In this document: positions 8,920 through 17,766 of the stretch, piece by piece
Layout of the letters: every line of letters starts with the position of its first letter
Position numbering within the stretch: position 1 is the stretch's first letter
NCBI RefSeq assembly: GCF_000260115.1
Contig: NZ_JH651379.1
Coordinates: forward strand, 2,335,466 to 2,399,465
Origin: Galbibacter orientalis DSM 19592
GTDB lineage: Bacteria; Bacteroidota; Bacteroidia; Flavobacteriales; Flavobacteriaceae
DNA length: 64,000 bases
Direction: 5' to 3'
Position numbers and translations under genes: made by a program
Notes under the pieces: generated by a model
The model's input: the letters and a program-made list of their open reading frames with translations, nothing else
Databases searched by the model: none
What the model was told of the DNA's origin: nothing

Positions 8920-10200
8920 ATGATTATGAAATCTATTAAATATACCTTAATAATATGCAGTTTTATCGTTTTTATATCTTGCGATAAAGAATATTTGGAT
9001 CCTTATTCTGTATTAGATCCAACGCTCACCTCTAGTGTTGATGAGCAAATAATGCTCCTTAACGGCATGCAACAACAATGGAGCACCAATAGACCCAGTC
9101 CCATGTATACTACAGTAACAGCAGCAGGACTAAATACTGGAGAATTGCGATTGCTAAACCCTGGGAATGTTGGAGAAAATGAATTAGTAATTGGAGGCTC
9201 TACCGTTTCTGGAGACAATGAAGTTCTAATCAATATGTGGGGGCAAATTATGTTAATTAAAAAAGAAGCTACCACTATTATTGACAATGCAAATACTGCT
9301 ACAGAAGATTCTCAAATAGCTAATTCCTTAAAAGCATATGCTCTTTTCTACCGCGCTCTTGCTCACGGAACTTTAATTCAGTTTTTTGAAAGTCTACCGC
9401 TTTCTATTCAGAAAAACGCCCCATTCAATACACGCACAGAAGTATTAAATAGTGCTTTAACCGATTTATCTACTTCTTTAGAATATATAAATAATGGATT
9501 ATCTACTTCTGTAACTTCAGAATTGTTTAATTCTATCGACCTTAAAAATTCTGTATACGCCTTAACAGCCAGATATCATTTAATGTTAGGTAATAATATT
9601 GATGCCATCTCTGCTGCAAACAATGTTAATCTAAACACGTCATCTACTTGGATTTTTGAAGAAGCAAATCCAAATCCGCTAGCATTTTGGTTCTCATCAA
9701 ATAATGTAAGTCAGGCAAAAGACAAAAACTTTGGTTTGCCATCTAATTTAGCTCCCAGCACAAACGATGGTCGCATTGATTTTTATGTTGATGGTCAGGA
9801 ACCTGATTATTTTGTCAAAGGTTTTTTTACTTCGAATACTGATAAAATTCCTGTATATCTTCCAGGTGAAATGTATTTAATACAAGCAGAAGCTTATGCT
9901 CGAGAAGATAGATTAGAAGAGGCTACAATAAAACTGAACAAAGTAATAACAAAAACTCCTGCGCAAGATATTTATGGCGTAGCCGCTATGCTTCCTGCAT
10001 ATTCTGGAGAAATGACCAAAGAAGCTATTTTAGATGAAATTTATAAAAACAGAAGAATAGAACTTTATTTAAGTGGCTTATCATTAGAAGATTCCAGAAG
10101 ATTTAACAGACCTACTACAGAAAGAAACAGAAATTATTATCCTTATCCTAACTCCGAAAGAGATAACAACACCCAAACTCCTCCAAATCCACAAAATTAA
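8920..10200 (+). CDS. SusD-like surface lipoprotein (first SusCD pair)
   Basis: A surface glycan-binding lipoprotein that caps the SusC barrel. The lipobox VFISC lies about 20 residues in, followed by the typical acidic start DKEYLDPYS. SusD/RagB-type helical regions follow, ending with the family-typical EIYKNRRIELYLSGLSLEDSRRF. At 427 residues it is slightly shorter than average. Start: the longest frame begins at a GTG (8902) inside susC. The ATG at 8920, or the next at 8926, lies just past the susC stop and leaves a proper signal peptide. It is tightly coupled to susC. It presumably binds the same muropeptide-like ligand. Confidence 0.9.
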   Translation: MIMKSIKYTLIICSFIVFISCDKEYLDPYSVLDPTLTSSVDEQIMLLNGMQQQWSTNRPSPMYTTVTAAGLNTGELRLLNPGNVGENELVIGGSTVSGDNEVLINMWGQIMLIKKEATTIIDNANTATEDSQIANSLKAYALFYRALAHGTLIQFFESLPLSIQKNAPFNTRTEVLNSALTDLSTSLEYINNGLSTSVTSELFNSIDLKNSVYALTARYHLMLGNNIDAISAANNVNLNTSSTWIFEEANPNPLAFWFSSNNVSQAKDKNFGLPSNLAPSTNDGRIDFYVDGQEPDYFVKGFFTSNTDKIPVYLPGEMYLIQAEAYAREDRLEEATIKLNKVITKTPAQDIYGVAAMLPAYSGEMTKEAILDEIYKNRRIELYLSGLSLEDSRRFNRPTTERNRNYYPYPNSERDNNTQTPPNPQN

Positions 10201-10251
10201 TTTATGAAATCTTAATAGAAAGAAAAAAATGCCTAACTTAAATTTGATCGT

Positions 10252-11439
10252 ATGAAAACAAATACTGGTTTGGATCGGTTGGTAAATGATACCTCTATCC
10301 AATCAAAATATCAAGGAAACGTAGCGCTTTTGTGCCACAATGCTTCTGTTGATGGTAAATTAAATCATGCTGCATTACTATTTAAGAATATTTTTGGCGA
10401 CAGATTTATAAAACTATTTGGACCACAACACGGATTTTCTACAGATGCGCAGGATAATATGATTGAAACAAATCATTTTATACACCCATATTTCAATATC
10501 CCCGTATACTCTCTTTACTCTGAAACTCGAATTCCTACTGATGAAATGTTGGAAAACATCAATTATCTATTTATCGACTTGCAAGATGTTGGATGCAGAA
10601 TGTATACCTATATATATACTGTAACGCATATATTAAATAAATGCGCAGAAAGAGATATTGAGATTGTTATATTGGATCGTCCCAACCCAATAAATGGGAT
10701 TGACATTGAAGGAAATATTTTAGATGAAAAATTTTCATCCTTTATAGGTTTACATCCATTACCCGTTAGACATGGACTTACCATTGCAGAAGTTGCTCTT
10801 ATGCACCAAGAATATTGGGCAAACAAAAAATGTAATCTTTCCATAATTTCCATGAAAAATTGGAATCGTACAATGTACTATAAAGACACTGGACTCTCAT
10901 GGTTATTGCCGTCTCCAAATTTACCACGGGCTATTAGCACTCTTACATTTCCTACGACTGTACTTTTTGAAGGAACAAAATTAAGTGAAGGGCGCGGCAC
11001 TACACAATCATTAGAAATTGTTGGAAGCCCAAAAATTGAAGCCTTTGGTTACTATAAAAATCATTTGGAAAAATCTTTCGCTAAATCTGGACTAAAAGGA
11101 GTCGTTTTAAGACCTATTACATTTTTACCCACTTTTCAAAAGAATATGAATAGAATATGTGGTGGGTTTCAAATTCATGTTACAGATTCACAAACATTCA
11201 AACCATGGAGAACAGGACAATTTCTTATGAAAGAATTTTATCATTATTTAGGAAAAGATTTTGAATGGAAAGAACCTCCTTACGAGTATGATTATAAAAA
11301 TATGCCTATTGATATTATTAACGGAACCGATAAATTAAGAAAATGGGTAACCACTAATGGCACTATGGAAGATTTAGAAAACTTTGAAAATTTAAAGGAA
11401 TACAAAACACAAATAGCATCCATTTTACTCTATAAATAA
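10252..11439 (+). CDS. namZ: NamZ-type exo-beta-N-acetylmuramidase (DUF1343, GH171), no signal peptide
   Basis: A 395-residue DUF1343 protein. Characteristic stretches are LFGPQHGFS, INYLFIDLQDVGCRMYTYIYT, VILDRPNPING, PLPVRHGLTIAEVA, LLPSPNLPRA and LFEGTKLSEGRGT. Characterised members (NamZ) release MurNAc from the non-reducing end of peptidoglycan fragments. The N-terminus (MKTNTGLDRLVND) has no signal peptide, and the 51 bp upstream offer no better start, so it looks cytoplasmic. The paralogue at 57377 is a lipoprotein. It sits between susD and a symporter and upstream of murQ, which fits intracellular cleavage of an imported disaccharide. Substrate direction is inference. Confidence 0.82.
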   Translation: MKTNTGLDRLVNDTSIQSKYQGNVALLCHNASVDGKLNHAALLFKNIFGDRFIKLFGPQHGFSTDAQDNMIETNHFIHPYFNIPVYSLYSETRIPTDEMLENINYLFIDLQDVGCRMYTYIYTVTHILNKCAERDIEIVILDRPNPINGIDIEGNILDEKFSSFIGLHPLPVRHGLTIAEVALMHQEYWANKKCNLSIISMKNWNRTMYYKDTGLSWLLPSPNLPRAISTLTFPTTVLFEGTKLSEGRGTTQSLEIVGSPKIEAFGYYKNHLEKSFAKSGLKGVVLRPITFLPTFQKNMNRICGGFQIHVTDSQTFKPWRTGQFLMKEFYHYLGKDFEWKEPPYEYDYKNMPIDIINGTDKLRKWVTTNGTMEDLENFENLKEYKTQIASILLYK

Positions 11440-11445
11440 TAACAC

Positions 11446-12915
11446 ATGAATACCTCTCTTTTCTTTACTATTTTTCTAGTCTATTTTGTAGTTCTAGTTG
11501 CCATTTCCTACATAGTCTCTAGAAAATCGGGAGCAGACGCATACTACACTGGAGATAGACAATCTCCTTGGCCATTGGTGGCTTATGGAATGATTGGCGC
11601 AGCTATGTCTGGTGTTACCTTTGTTTCGATCCCAGGAATGGTTTCTAACAATTACCTATACTATTTCCAATTTGTTATAGGAAATGTAATTGGCTACAGT
11701 TTTATAGTTTTTGTGCTTATTCCAATTTATTATAAGTTTAAATTAATTTCAATTTACACCTATTTATCAACTCGCTTTGGGTTTTATTCATACAAAACTG
11801 GCTCTCTACTTTTTATAATCTCACAATCTTTTGGCGCTGCATTACGACTCCTACTAGCCGTTAAAGTACTAGATTATGCTATGTTTGCTCCCATAGGGAT
11901 TCCTTTCCCAATAACCGTGCTAATTATTTTAATCCTTATTTGGGTTTACACTAATAAATCGGGAATAAAAACAATTGTATGGACAGATACGCTTCAAACT
12001 ACCTTTTTAATTGTTGCGGCAATCGTTTCTATTTTCGCTATAAAAAATGCATTAAATTTTTCTATTTCAGAAACCATAGACACTGTAACATCACATAAGT
12101 ATTTTAAGGTTTTTGACTGGGATTCTAAATCTGGAAATAATTTTTTCAAACAAATAGTTTCAGGTATTTTAATTGCTATAGCCATGATGGGACTCGATCA
12201 AAATATCATGCAAAAAACGCTCACTTGTAAATCTAAAAGTGAGGCTCAAAAAAACGCATTGGTTTTTAGCTTTATCCTAGCAATTACCCAATTTCTCTTT
12301 TTAGGTTTAGGTATTTTACTTTATGTTTTTGCAGAAAACAAAGGCATTACACTCCCTATAAAAGAGGGTACTTTTATTAATACAGATGACCTCTTCCCTA
12401 AACTATCATTAAATTATTTTGGAATTGCAGCCGCTATTACTTTTATTTTAGGAATTACTGCCGCCGCTTTTTCTAGTGTTGATTCTGCTTTAACTGCTTT
12501 AACAACCTCTTTTACCCACGATTTTTTAAATATAGATAAGAAAACCCCTACAGAAAGAAAAAAAGCTAAAAACTTAACGCTCTTCGGGTTTAACATTATT
12601 GTGTTTGCTATTATCATGGCATTTGCTAATAGCACAGGAGACATTATTACCAGTATTTTTAAAGTTGCTGGATATACTTATGGTCCCCTCCTAGGACTCT
12701 TTCTCTTTGGAATTTTCAGTAAAGTAAACATTATAGACAAACTCGTGCCATTTATATGCATTATCGCTCCTGTTCTAACCTATATTTTAAATTACGTATT
12801 AATATATTATTACAGTTTTGATCTAGGATTTATGAATATTTTTATAAACGCCCTAATCACAATAGTATTCCTAATCTTAATCAAACCAAAACATGAGTCA
12901 GCAATTAATCACTGA
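11446..12915 (+). CDS. Sodium/solute symporter (SSS family)
   Basis: A 489-residue inner-membrane protein with about 13 hydrophobic helices. Signatures of the sodium:solute symporter family include the N-terminal YYTGDRQSPWPLVAYGMIGAAMSGVTFVSIPG and, at about residues 340-352, ITAAAFSSVDSALTAL with the conserved sodium-site serines. It starts 6 bp after namZ, and its 3' end overlaps murQ by 23 bp, so the three genes are translationally linked. From context it carries MurNAc, or a MurNAc-GlcNAc disaccharide, across the inner membrane. The specificity is inferred. Confidence 0.88.
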   Translation: MNTSLFFTIFLVYFVVLVAISYIVSRKSGADAYYTGDRQSPWPLVAYGMIGAAMSGVTFVSIPGMVSNNYLYYFQFVIGNVIGYSFIVFVLIPIYYKFKLISIYTYLSTRFGFYSYKTGSLLFIISQSFGAALRLLLAVKVLDYAMFAPIGIPFPITVLIILILIWVYTNKSGIKTIVWTDTLQTTFLIVAAIVSIFAIKNALNFSISETIDTVTSHKYFKVFDWDSKSGNNFFKQIVSGILIAIAMMGLDQNIMQKTLTCKSKSEAQKNALVFSFILAITQFLFLGLGILLYVFAENKGITLPIKEGTFINTDDLFPKLSLNYFGIAAAITFILGITAAAFSSVDSALTALTTSFTHDFLNIDKKTPTERKKAKNLTLFGFNIIVFAIIMAFANSTGDIITSIFKVAGYTYGPLLGLFLFGIFSKVNIIDKLVPFICIIAPVLTYILNYVLIYYYSFDLGFMNIFINALITIVFLILIKPKHESAINH

Positions 12916-13705
12916 AAACACTTCAGAATATAACAATTTAGAAAAAATGAGCACTCAAAAATTGCTCATCAATATAAACACAGAAGACAAAACAGTTCCA
13001 AATGCTATTGAAAAAGCTCTTCCCGAAATAGAAAAATTGGTAAATGCTGTATATAAAAAAATGAAAAAAGGAGGACGCTTATTCTATCTTGGAGCAGGTA
13101 CAAGTGGCAGATTAGGAGTTCTTGATGCCTCCGAACTTCCACCAACGTACGGAGTATCCAAAGAATTAGTTATTGCACTTATTGCGGGAGGTGACATGGC
13201 ATTACGAAATGCAGTTGAAAATGAAGAAGATAATACTGAAAAAGCATGGATAGAAATGCAGGAACATCTCATTTCTGATAAAGATGCTGTAATTGGTATT
13301 GCTGCCTCTGGAACTACCCCTTATGTAATTGGAGGTGTGCAAAAAGCCAATGAGAATAATATTACAACTGGTTGTATTACCTGCAATATGAACACCCCAT
13401 TAGCTGCAAATGTAACTTATCCTGTTGAAGTAATTCTAGGGCCTGAATTTGTTACCGGAAGCACACGGATGAAAGCAGGAACTGCTCAGAAATTAATTTT
13501 AAACATGATCTCCACCGCTTTGATGATTAAAATGGGAAAGGTAAAAGACAATAAAATGATCAACATGCAACTTTCCAACAAAAAATTAGTAAAGCGAGGT
13601 ATTAAAATGCTTATGGAAGATTTAAAAATTGATGAAAAAAAAGCAAAAGCCCTTTTAATGGAGCATCAAAGTGTAAAAAAAGCAATAGCAAACTTTAAAG
13701 GGTAG
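12893..13705 (+). CDS. murQ: N-acetylmuramic acid 6-phosphate etherase
   Basis: A 270-residue SIS-fold lyase that splits the D-lactyl ether of MurNAc-6-P, giving GlcNAc-6-P and D-lactate. The MurQ signature GAGTSGRLGVLDASELPPTY lies at about residues 62-81, and includes the catalytic Glu in DASELPPT. GIAASGTTPYVIGG and VTGSTRMKAGTAQK follow. It is slightly shorter than the E. coli enzyme. The start overlaps the symporter end, and alternative in-frame ATGs are further inside. It is the last gene of the SusCD-NamZ operon. A kinase to make MurNAc-6-P is not in the window. Confidence 0.95.
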   Translation: MSQQLITENTSEYNNLEKMSTQKLLININTEDKTVPNAIEKALPEIEKLVNAVYKKMKKGGRLFYLGAGTSGRLGVLDASELPPTYGVSKELVIALIAGGDMALRNAVENEEDNTEKAWIEMQEHLISDKDAVIGIAASGTTPYVIGGVQKANENNITTGCITCNMNTPLAANVTYPVEVILGPEFVTGSTRMKAGTAQKLILNMISTALMIKMGKVKDNKMINMQLSNKKLVKRGIKMLMEDLKIDEKKAKALLMEHQSVKKAIANFKG

Positions 13706-13810
13706 TTATTAGTTATTAGTTATTAGTTATTAGTTATTAGTTATTAGTTATTAGTTATTAGTTATTAGTTATTAGTTATTAGTTATTAGTTATTAGTTAT
13801 TAGTTATTAG
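13706..13810 (+). repeat. Heptanucleotide tandem array, 15 perfect copies of TTATTAG
   Basis: Fifteen uninterrupted copies of TTATTAG begin directly after the murQ stop codon, which itself forms a TAG end of a preceding partial unit. Seven is not divisible by three, so the array places TAG in all three forward frames and TAA in all reverse frames. No copy carries a substitution. It lies between convergent murQ and fabH. Confidence 0.97.
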
Positions 13811-13896
13811 TTAAAAAAAAGCTTTTCTAAAACATCACAACAATATAACTCGATAACTTATTAACTTTTTTACTTTATAACTTTCAACTTAAAAAT

Positions 13897-14904
13897 CTAC
13901 CATTTAATAATAGCACTTCCCCATGTAAAACCACTTCCAAAGGCTGCTAGTACAACTGTATCTCCTTCTTTAACTTTTCCTTGCTCCCAAGCTTCAGTTA
14001 AAGCAATTGGAATAGAAGCTGCGGTTGTATTACCATATTTCATTATATTGTTATACACCTGATCATCGCTTAATTTAAATTTCTGCTGAATAAACTGCGA
14101 AATTCTCAAATTTGCTTGATGAGGGACTAACATATCGATATCTGCAGGAGTTAAATTATTTGCTTTCAATCCTTCGTTTATTACCTCACTAAAACGAACC
14201 ACTGCATTTTTAAACACAAACTGTCCGTTCATATGTGGTAAATAAGAAGTATCATCAGGATTATTATCTTCTATAATATCTGTAACCCAGCGTTTTCCCA
14301 TCCCTGGAGCAATTAATGCCAATTCCTCAGCATGCTCTCCTTCTGAATGGAGATGTGTGGATAAAATTCCTTTAGAAGTATCTTCTTCTCTACTTAAAAC
14401 TGCTGCCCCAGCACCATCTCCAAAAATTACAGAAACCCCACGACCGCGAGTTGTCATATCCAAACCTGTAGAATGCACTTCTGACCCTATAACCAAAATG
14501 TTTTTATACATTCCAGTTTTAATAAATTGATCGGCTACAGAAATTGCATAAACAAAACCAGAACACTGATTTCTAACATCCAAGGCTCCAACAGTTTTTA
14601 AACCCAAGTCTCTTTGTACTAAAACTCCAGGTCCAGGAAAGTAGTAATCTGGACTTAAAGTGGCAAAAACAATAAAATCAATATCATTTTTATCAACCCC
14701 AGAACGCTCTATAGCTATTTTAGCAGCTTTCACACCCATAGTTGTTGTAGTGTCTTCCCCCCTAACCACATGACGACGCTCTTGAATACCAGTACGCTCT
14801 TGAATCCAAGCATCATTAGTATCCATTATTTTAGATAAATCGTTATTGGTTACTACATTATCAGGTACATAATACCCTAAACCTGTTATTTTTGAATTAT
14901 ACAT
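13897..14904 (-). CDS. fabH: 3-oxoacyl-ACP synthase III
   Basis: A 335-residue beta-ketoacyl-ACP synthase III that starts fatty-acid synthesis by condensing an acyl-CoA primer with malonyl-ACP. The thiolase-fold catalytic triad is visible: Cys114 (RNQCSGF), His262 (VPHQANLRI) and Asn292 (YGNTTAASIP). The ending FGSGFTWGSAIIKW is typical. An in-frame TTG lies two codons upstream; the ATG giving MYNSKITGLGYYVP is the better start. It stands alone, without plsX or rpmF beside it, so it may be a second FabH copy. The 240 bp upstream, to 15145, show nothing recognisable. Confidence 0.93.
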   Translation of the reverse strand: MYNSKITGLGYYVPDNVVTNNDLSKIMDTNDAWIQERTGIQERRHVVRGEDTTTTMGVKAAKIAIERSGVDKNDIDFIVFATLSPDYYFPGPGVLVQRDLGLKTVGALDVRNQCSGFVYAISVADQFIKTGMYKNILVIGSEVHSTGLDMTTRGRGVSVIFGDGAGAAVLSREEDTSKGILSTHLHSEGEHAEELALIAPGMGKRWVTDIIEDNNPDDTSYLPHMNGQFVFKNAVVRFSEVINEGLKANNLTPADIDMLVPHQANLRISQFIQQKFKLSDDQVYNNIMKYGNTTAASIPIALTEAWEQGKVKEGDTVVLAAFGSGFTWGSAIIKW

Positions 14905-15145
14905 CTGCAAGACCTTTCTTTAAAATAATATAAAATAATCGTTTTCTTTTGCGACTTTAACAAAATTAAGCATCGCAAGTTACGCATTATTAGTAACTCT
15001 TTAAAAAACTGTCTCCTAAAAGTAGTGTAAAAAGCTAGAATGAATCCTAAAAAATGCTCTTAAGGAAAAATTAGAAGTCATTTTACCTCTCTCACTAATC
15101 CTAAAGCATAATAAATCTTTAATAAGCCCTTTTAAATTAAGCTAT

Positions 15146-16351
15146 TTACTCTTTTCCATATACATAATCTTGAAGGTAGCTGTATCTATCTGTAAGTTTT
15201 CCTTTAAAAGTCATACGTCCTCTTTCTAAAACCCCATCTTTATCATTATTAAAAAAAGCAGGAATTACAGCTGCAATAAAATTCTCTCCAAAGCCATCAC
15301 TAGCGTCGGCTGGAAGTTCACACGGTAAATTATCTACCGCCATTACTGCAATGGCGTCTGCATCTCTAAAATCGGTTTCAAGTTCCGACTTCGGGTTATA
15401 CCCATAAATTGGATCGGCTATAGTAGACGACCGAATTGTAGTTGCTACAGGACCATCGATATCACAACTTATATCTGCCACTACTTTTATTTTAAAATCT
15501 GTTTTTTTTGCATCCTCACGTGTAAATAAATATGGAGCTCCATCTCCATAAAAATGTCCTGCGATATAGAAATCGGTTACCGCTGCAAATCGCATAAAAT
15601 TAGACTCATATTCTGATGGATTTTTATAAAAATTTATTATTTCTGAAAAAGCCCCGTCCTTACGTTTGTTGTAATCCAACACATCTATTTGGCAATATAC
15701 AGCAACATCAAAATTGCTATCCAAATATTCTTTTACTGAAACTTCTTTTACGCCTTTGGCGTCCAACATTTCTTTAGCTCCATTACCTACACGACCGCTT
15801 CCAGTAAGCAATATTTTTATTGGTGGAAGAGGAATTCGTTTTAAAGCATCTATTAATGCTTGTTGGTTGGGAAGTGTGGTAGCTTTGGGTAATTCAAATA
15901 AATTGTATTTAAGTCCGTATGTTCTAAATCCATTATAAGCCCCTACAATGCCTGCATAACGTCCAAAAGCTACTAACCTTTGTCCGTTGCTATTTGTTAT
16001 TACTTCATGGTCATATAATTCGATATTTTTTTCTAGAACTGCTTGAAGTAACGCTCTATTATAAGGTTGCTTTTTTATAGTGTGTGAAAAGAAAAAATAT
16101 TTTTTATTCGGAATTAACGCAGCAATAGGCACTTCTTTTACTCCAAGAAGCACATCACATTGTTCCATATTCTCGGAAATTTTAAAACCTGCACTTTGGT
16201 AGTCATTATCCTTGAAAACTCTAATTTCTGATGATTCTACAATAATTTCTGCTGAAGGAAATTGTGTTTTGACAGCTTGACAGGCTTTAGGCGACAAAAC
16301 TACTCTTCGATCAGGAGGTGTTTTACGTTCTTTGATAATTCCGAACTTCAT
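15146..16351 (-). CDS. NAD(P)-dependent saccharopine/alanine dehydrogenase-like oxidoreductase
   Basis: A 401-residue cytoplasmic dehydrogenase of the AlaDH/PNT fold. The N-terminal half starts MKFGIIKERKTPPDRRVVLS, with the conserved Lys/Arg substrate contacts of this superfamily. The NAD-binding half carries LLTGSGRVGNGAKEML (about residues 182-197). The best match from memory is the lysine-forming saccharopine dehydrogenase-like group of flavobacteria. Function in lysine metabolism versus another oxo-acid amination cannot be decided here. An ATG 54 bp upstream adds MYISILPCKLEQ..., which looks non-native; the internal ATG is chosen. Confidence 0.75.
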   Translation of the reverse strand: MKFGIIKERKTPPDRRVVLSPKACQAVKTQFPSAEIIVESSEIRVFKDNDYQSAGFKISENMEQCDVLLGVKEVPIAALIPNKKYFFFSHTIKKQPYNRALLQAVLEKNIELYDHEVITNSNGQRLVAFGRYAGIVGAYNGFRTYGLKYNLFELPKATTLPNQQALIDALKRIPLPPIKILLTGSGRVGNGAKEMLDAKGVKEVSVKEYLDSNFDVAVYCQIDVLDYNKRKDGAFSEIINFYKNPSEYESNFMRFAAVTDFYIAGHFYGDGAPYLFTREDAKKTDFKIKVVADISCDIDGPVATTIRSSTIADPIYGYNPKSELETDFRDADAIAVMAVDNLPCELPADASDGFGENFIAAVIPAFFNNDKDGVLERGRMTFKGKLTDRYSYLQDYVYGKE

Positions 16352-16458
16352 ACTAATTTGGTATAAATTTTGTTCTAATTTACACGGAAGGATGGAAATG
16401 TACAAGTTTCTTATGGATTAATACGAGGGCAAACTCACACTTTGTAAAAATCCATTTG

Positions 16459-16531
16459 AATCCCTCAAAGAGGGTCTTATTACCCAGAGCCTGTACTGAG
16501 ACCAAAGGACTCTACGTCAAATGAATTAAAC
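16459..16531 (-). repeat. Interspersed structured repeat, copy B (reverse orientation, 5' part missing)
   Basis: Read on the minus strand it shows TTTAATTCATTTGACGTAGA, then GAGTCCTTTGG...CAGGCTCTGGG and CCCTCTTTGAGGGATT, matching the 3' two thirds of copies A, C and G. The CCTCGAGG stem is absent. It lies upstream of the dehydrogenase gene. Confidence 0.7.
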
Positions 16532-16925
16532 TTGTTTTTATTTTCAACGAACTTGAATATTCTTAAAACTGAAAAAATGAATTAGTTTTTCACATAAAAA
16601 TAGTAGAAATAAGGTTCTAGTTTAGAATTACGTTGATTATTTGTTGGCTCTAATATCAACCCAAATGCTAGTGATTTCGTGCTTTTCATTTCTTTTGCTC
16701 GCCCAAAAGAAACGAAACAAAGAAAAAGGCACCTTATCCAATGAATTTTTTTGACAACTGGGTCGAAAAACCGTGCCCGAAACTCTGCGTCGCTGCACTC
16801 CTGATCTCAGAGCCTTCGGTCACTATTCTAGGAATAAGGGTTTTAGCTGCGCTAGCCATTAACGCTCTTTTAACTAGAGCCGAATAAAAGTATACGTTTG
16901 CCCTATGGATTAATAGAAATTGTAT
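16532..16925. other. Non-coding gap with a familiar flavobacterial intergenic sequence
   Basis: No convincing gene. Around 16676-16870 the text (TTTCTTTTGCTCGCCCAAAA, then GAAACGAAACAAAGAAAAAG, CTCTGCGTCGC, CCTTCGGTC) resembles a degenerate sequence that I recall from intergenic regions of many flavobacterial genomes, often mistranslated as hypothetical proteins. This is from memory, not a search. Confidence 0.35.
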
Positions 16926-16938
16926 TACATTTGCACCC

Positions 16939-17096
16939 CGCATTAGGGATAGTAGCGACATCCTTTTTTATAATTGTCCCTTCGACAAGCTCAGGGTGAC
17001 AATTTCACAACAAGCTCAAGGTGACAATTGTAAAAAAGATATAGCGAATAGCCCGACCCGAGCTTTTTTTTTTGCGAGGGAAATGCCCAAAAAATA
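16939..17096 (+). ncRNA. Candidate structured non-coding RNA upstream of tmRNA (possibly Flavo-1-like)
   Basis: A box TACATTTG at 16926-16933 matches the Bacteroidota -7 consensus TAnnTTTG exactly and would start transcription near 16939. The transcript would begin CGCATTAGGGATAGTAGCGA, with GGAT pairing to ATCC. Later come AAAAAGATATAGCGAATAGC and CCCGACCCGAGC, followed by a U-rich run and GCGAGGG. The AGATATAGCG...AGCCCGACCC block resembles a conserved Bacteroidota RNA motif (Flavo-1, from memory). A CCTTCGACAAGCTCAGGGTG repeat pair sits inside its central loop. No open frame is conserved. Confidence 0.5.
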
Positions 17097-17155
17097 CATC
17101 CTAAAATTGCGGATGTTATAGCGATGAAAATTGCATAAAATAGTTCTTTGAATAT

Positions 17156-17553
17156 GGGGTCGACTGGTTTTGACAGCGAGTCTAATGAAAGTGTAAGCAT
17201 GCAGAGCGCTGGGATACAGCTCTTTAATCTCATATTTCACATTTTTTTAAATGGCGAGAATAACTACGCTCTTGCTGCCTAATCTGAATTTATAGTAAGA
17301 TTTTGGCCACGTTCCCGCAAGGCGGGAAGGCGAGATGTCTCTGGGTAGCCCTTGTTGATGGCGACGCGTTTTGAGACACCATAAAAGTCAACATAGAAAT
17401 GGTGTAGCTTCGGCACTGTTTTAAACTTTAAGAAGCTAAGCGTGTAGTGGGCGGTTTTTGGTCAGCTGCACGTCGACAATTGAACAAAAACTAAGCATGT
17501 AGAAAGCATTTTGATTGCTTGTTTGGACGGGAGTTCGAATCTCCCCGACTCCA
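17156..17553 (+). ncRNA. ssrA: tmRNA (transfer-messenger RNA)
   Basis: Rescues stalled ribosomes by acting as alanyl-tRNA and then as a short mRNA. The 5' end GGGGTCGACTGGTTTTGACA pairs (GGGGUCG/CGACUCC) with the 3' end, which ends in discriminator A at 17553. CCA is not encoded. The T-arm GGGAGTTCGAATCTCCC is at 17530-17546. The tag frame GGC GAG AAT AAC TAC GCT CTT GCT GCC TAA at 17253-17282 encodes GENNYALAA, ending in the usual ALAA degron. Length is about 398 nt. Its 3' end is the target of an integrative element: the last 14 bases are part of a 139-bp repeat duplicated at 20323. Confidence 0.96.
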
Positions 17554-17678
17554 CTTTTTGGACGACAATCCATATCACAAACCCTGTAATCGTTTGATTT
17601 ACAGGGTTTTTCATTTTTTATCACTTCATATAATAGCAAATGATACGGCACTAAACGATACCTATATGGATACCCCCT
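17540..17678 (+). repeat. Left copy of the 139-bp tmRNA-end repeat (attachment-site type)
   Basis: Covers the last 14 nt of ssrA, the tmRNA terminator and the downstream sequence up to GGATACCCCCT. It is matched without gaps by 20323-20461 with about 7 mismatches by eye. Three GATAC motifs lie in its right half, which could be integrase arm sites. Weaker collinear similarity continues to about 17766 (TTAAAG..TTTTTA.TTT, then ATGG at the same distance in both copies). The repeat is therefore the edge of two related elements rather than a bare att core. Confidence 0.85.
17579..17613 (+). terminator. Rho-independent terminator of ssrA
   Basis: A perfect 11-bp stem, AAACCCTGTAA / TTACAGGGTTT, with a TCGTTTGAT loop is followed by a T run, 25 nt after the tmRNA end. 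The duplicated copy is at 20362-20396. Confidence 0.9.
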
Positions 17679-17766
17679 AAGCCTCATCAAAAATAGGTAT
17701 CGCTAAACCAACAAAACACTTATATTCAGTATTTTACATTTGTTAAAGTATTTTTACTTTATATGG

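Noticed and set aside
13706-13810. Heptamer array considered as a CRISPR-like or coding repeat
   Set aside because: Seven-base units with no spacers and stops in every frame; it is a simple tandem repeat.
16734-16961. 75-codon minus-strand frame upstream of tmRNA
   Set aside because: No recognisable protein features, and it translates a widespread-looking intergenic sequence and the RNA promoter region.
17016-17240. Minus-strand open frames of 74-80 codons over the 5' part of tmRNA
   Set aside because: They are antisense to ssrA and the candidate RNA; the conservation here is explained by RNA structure, not by protein.
17436-17690. 84-codon minus-strand frame at the tmRNA 3' end
   Set aside because: It covers the tRNA-like domain and the att-type repeat; its apparent protein content is translation of an RNA gene.
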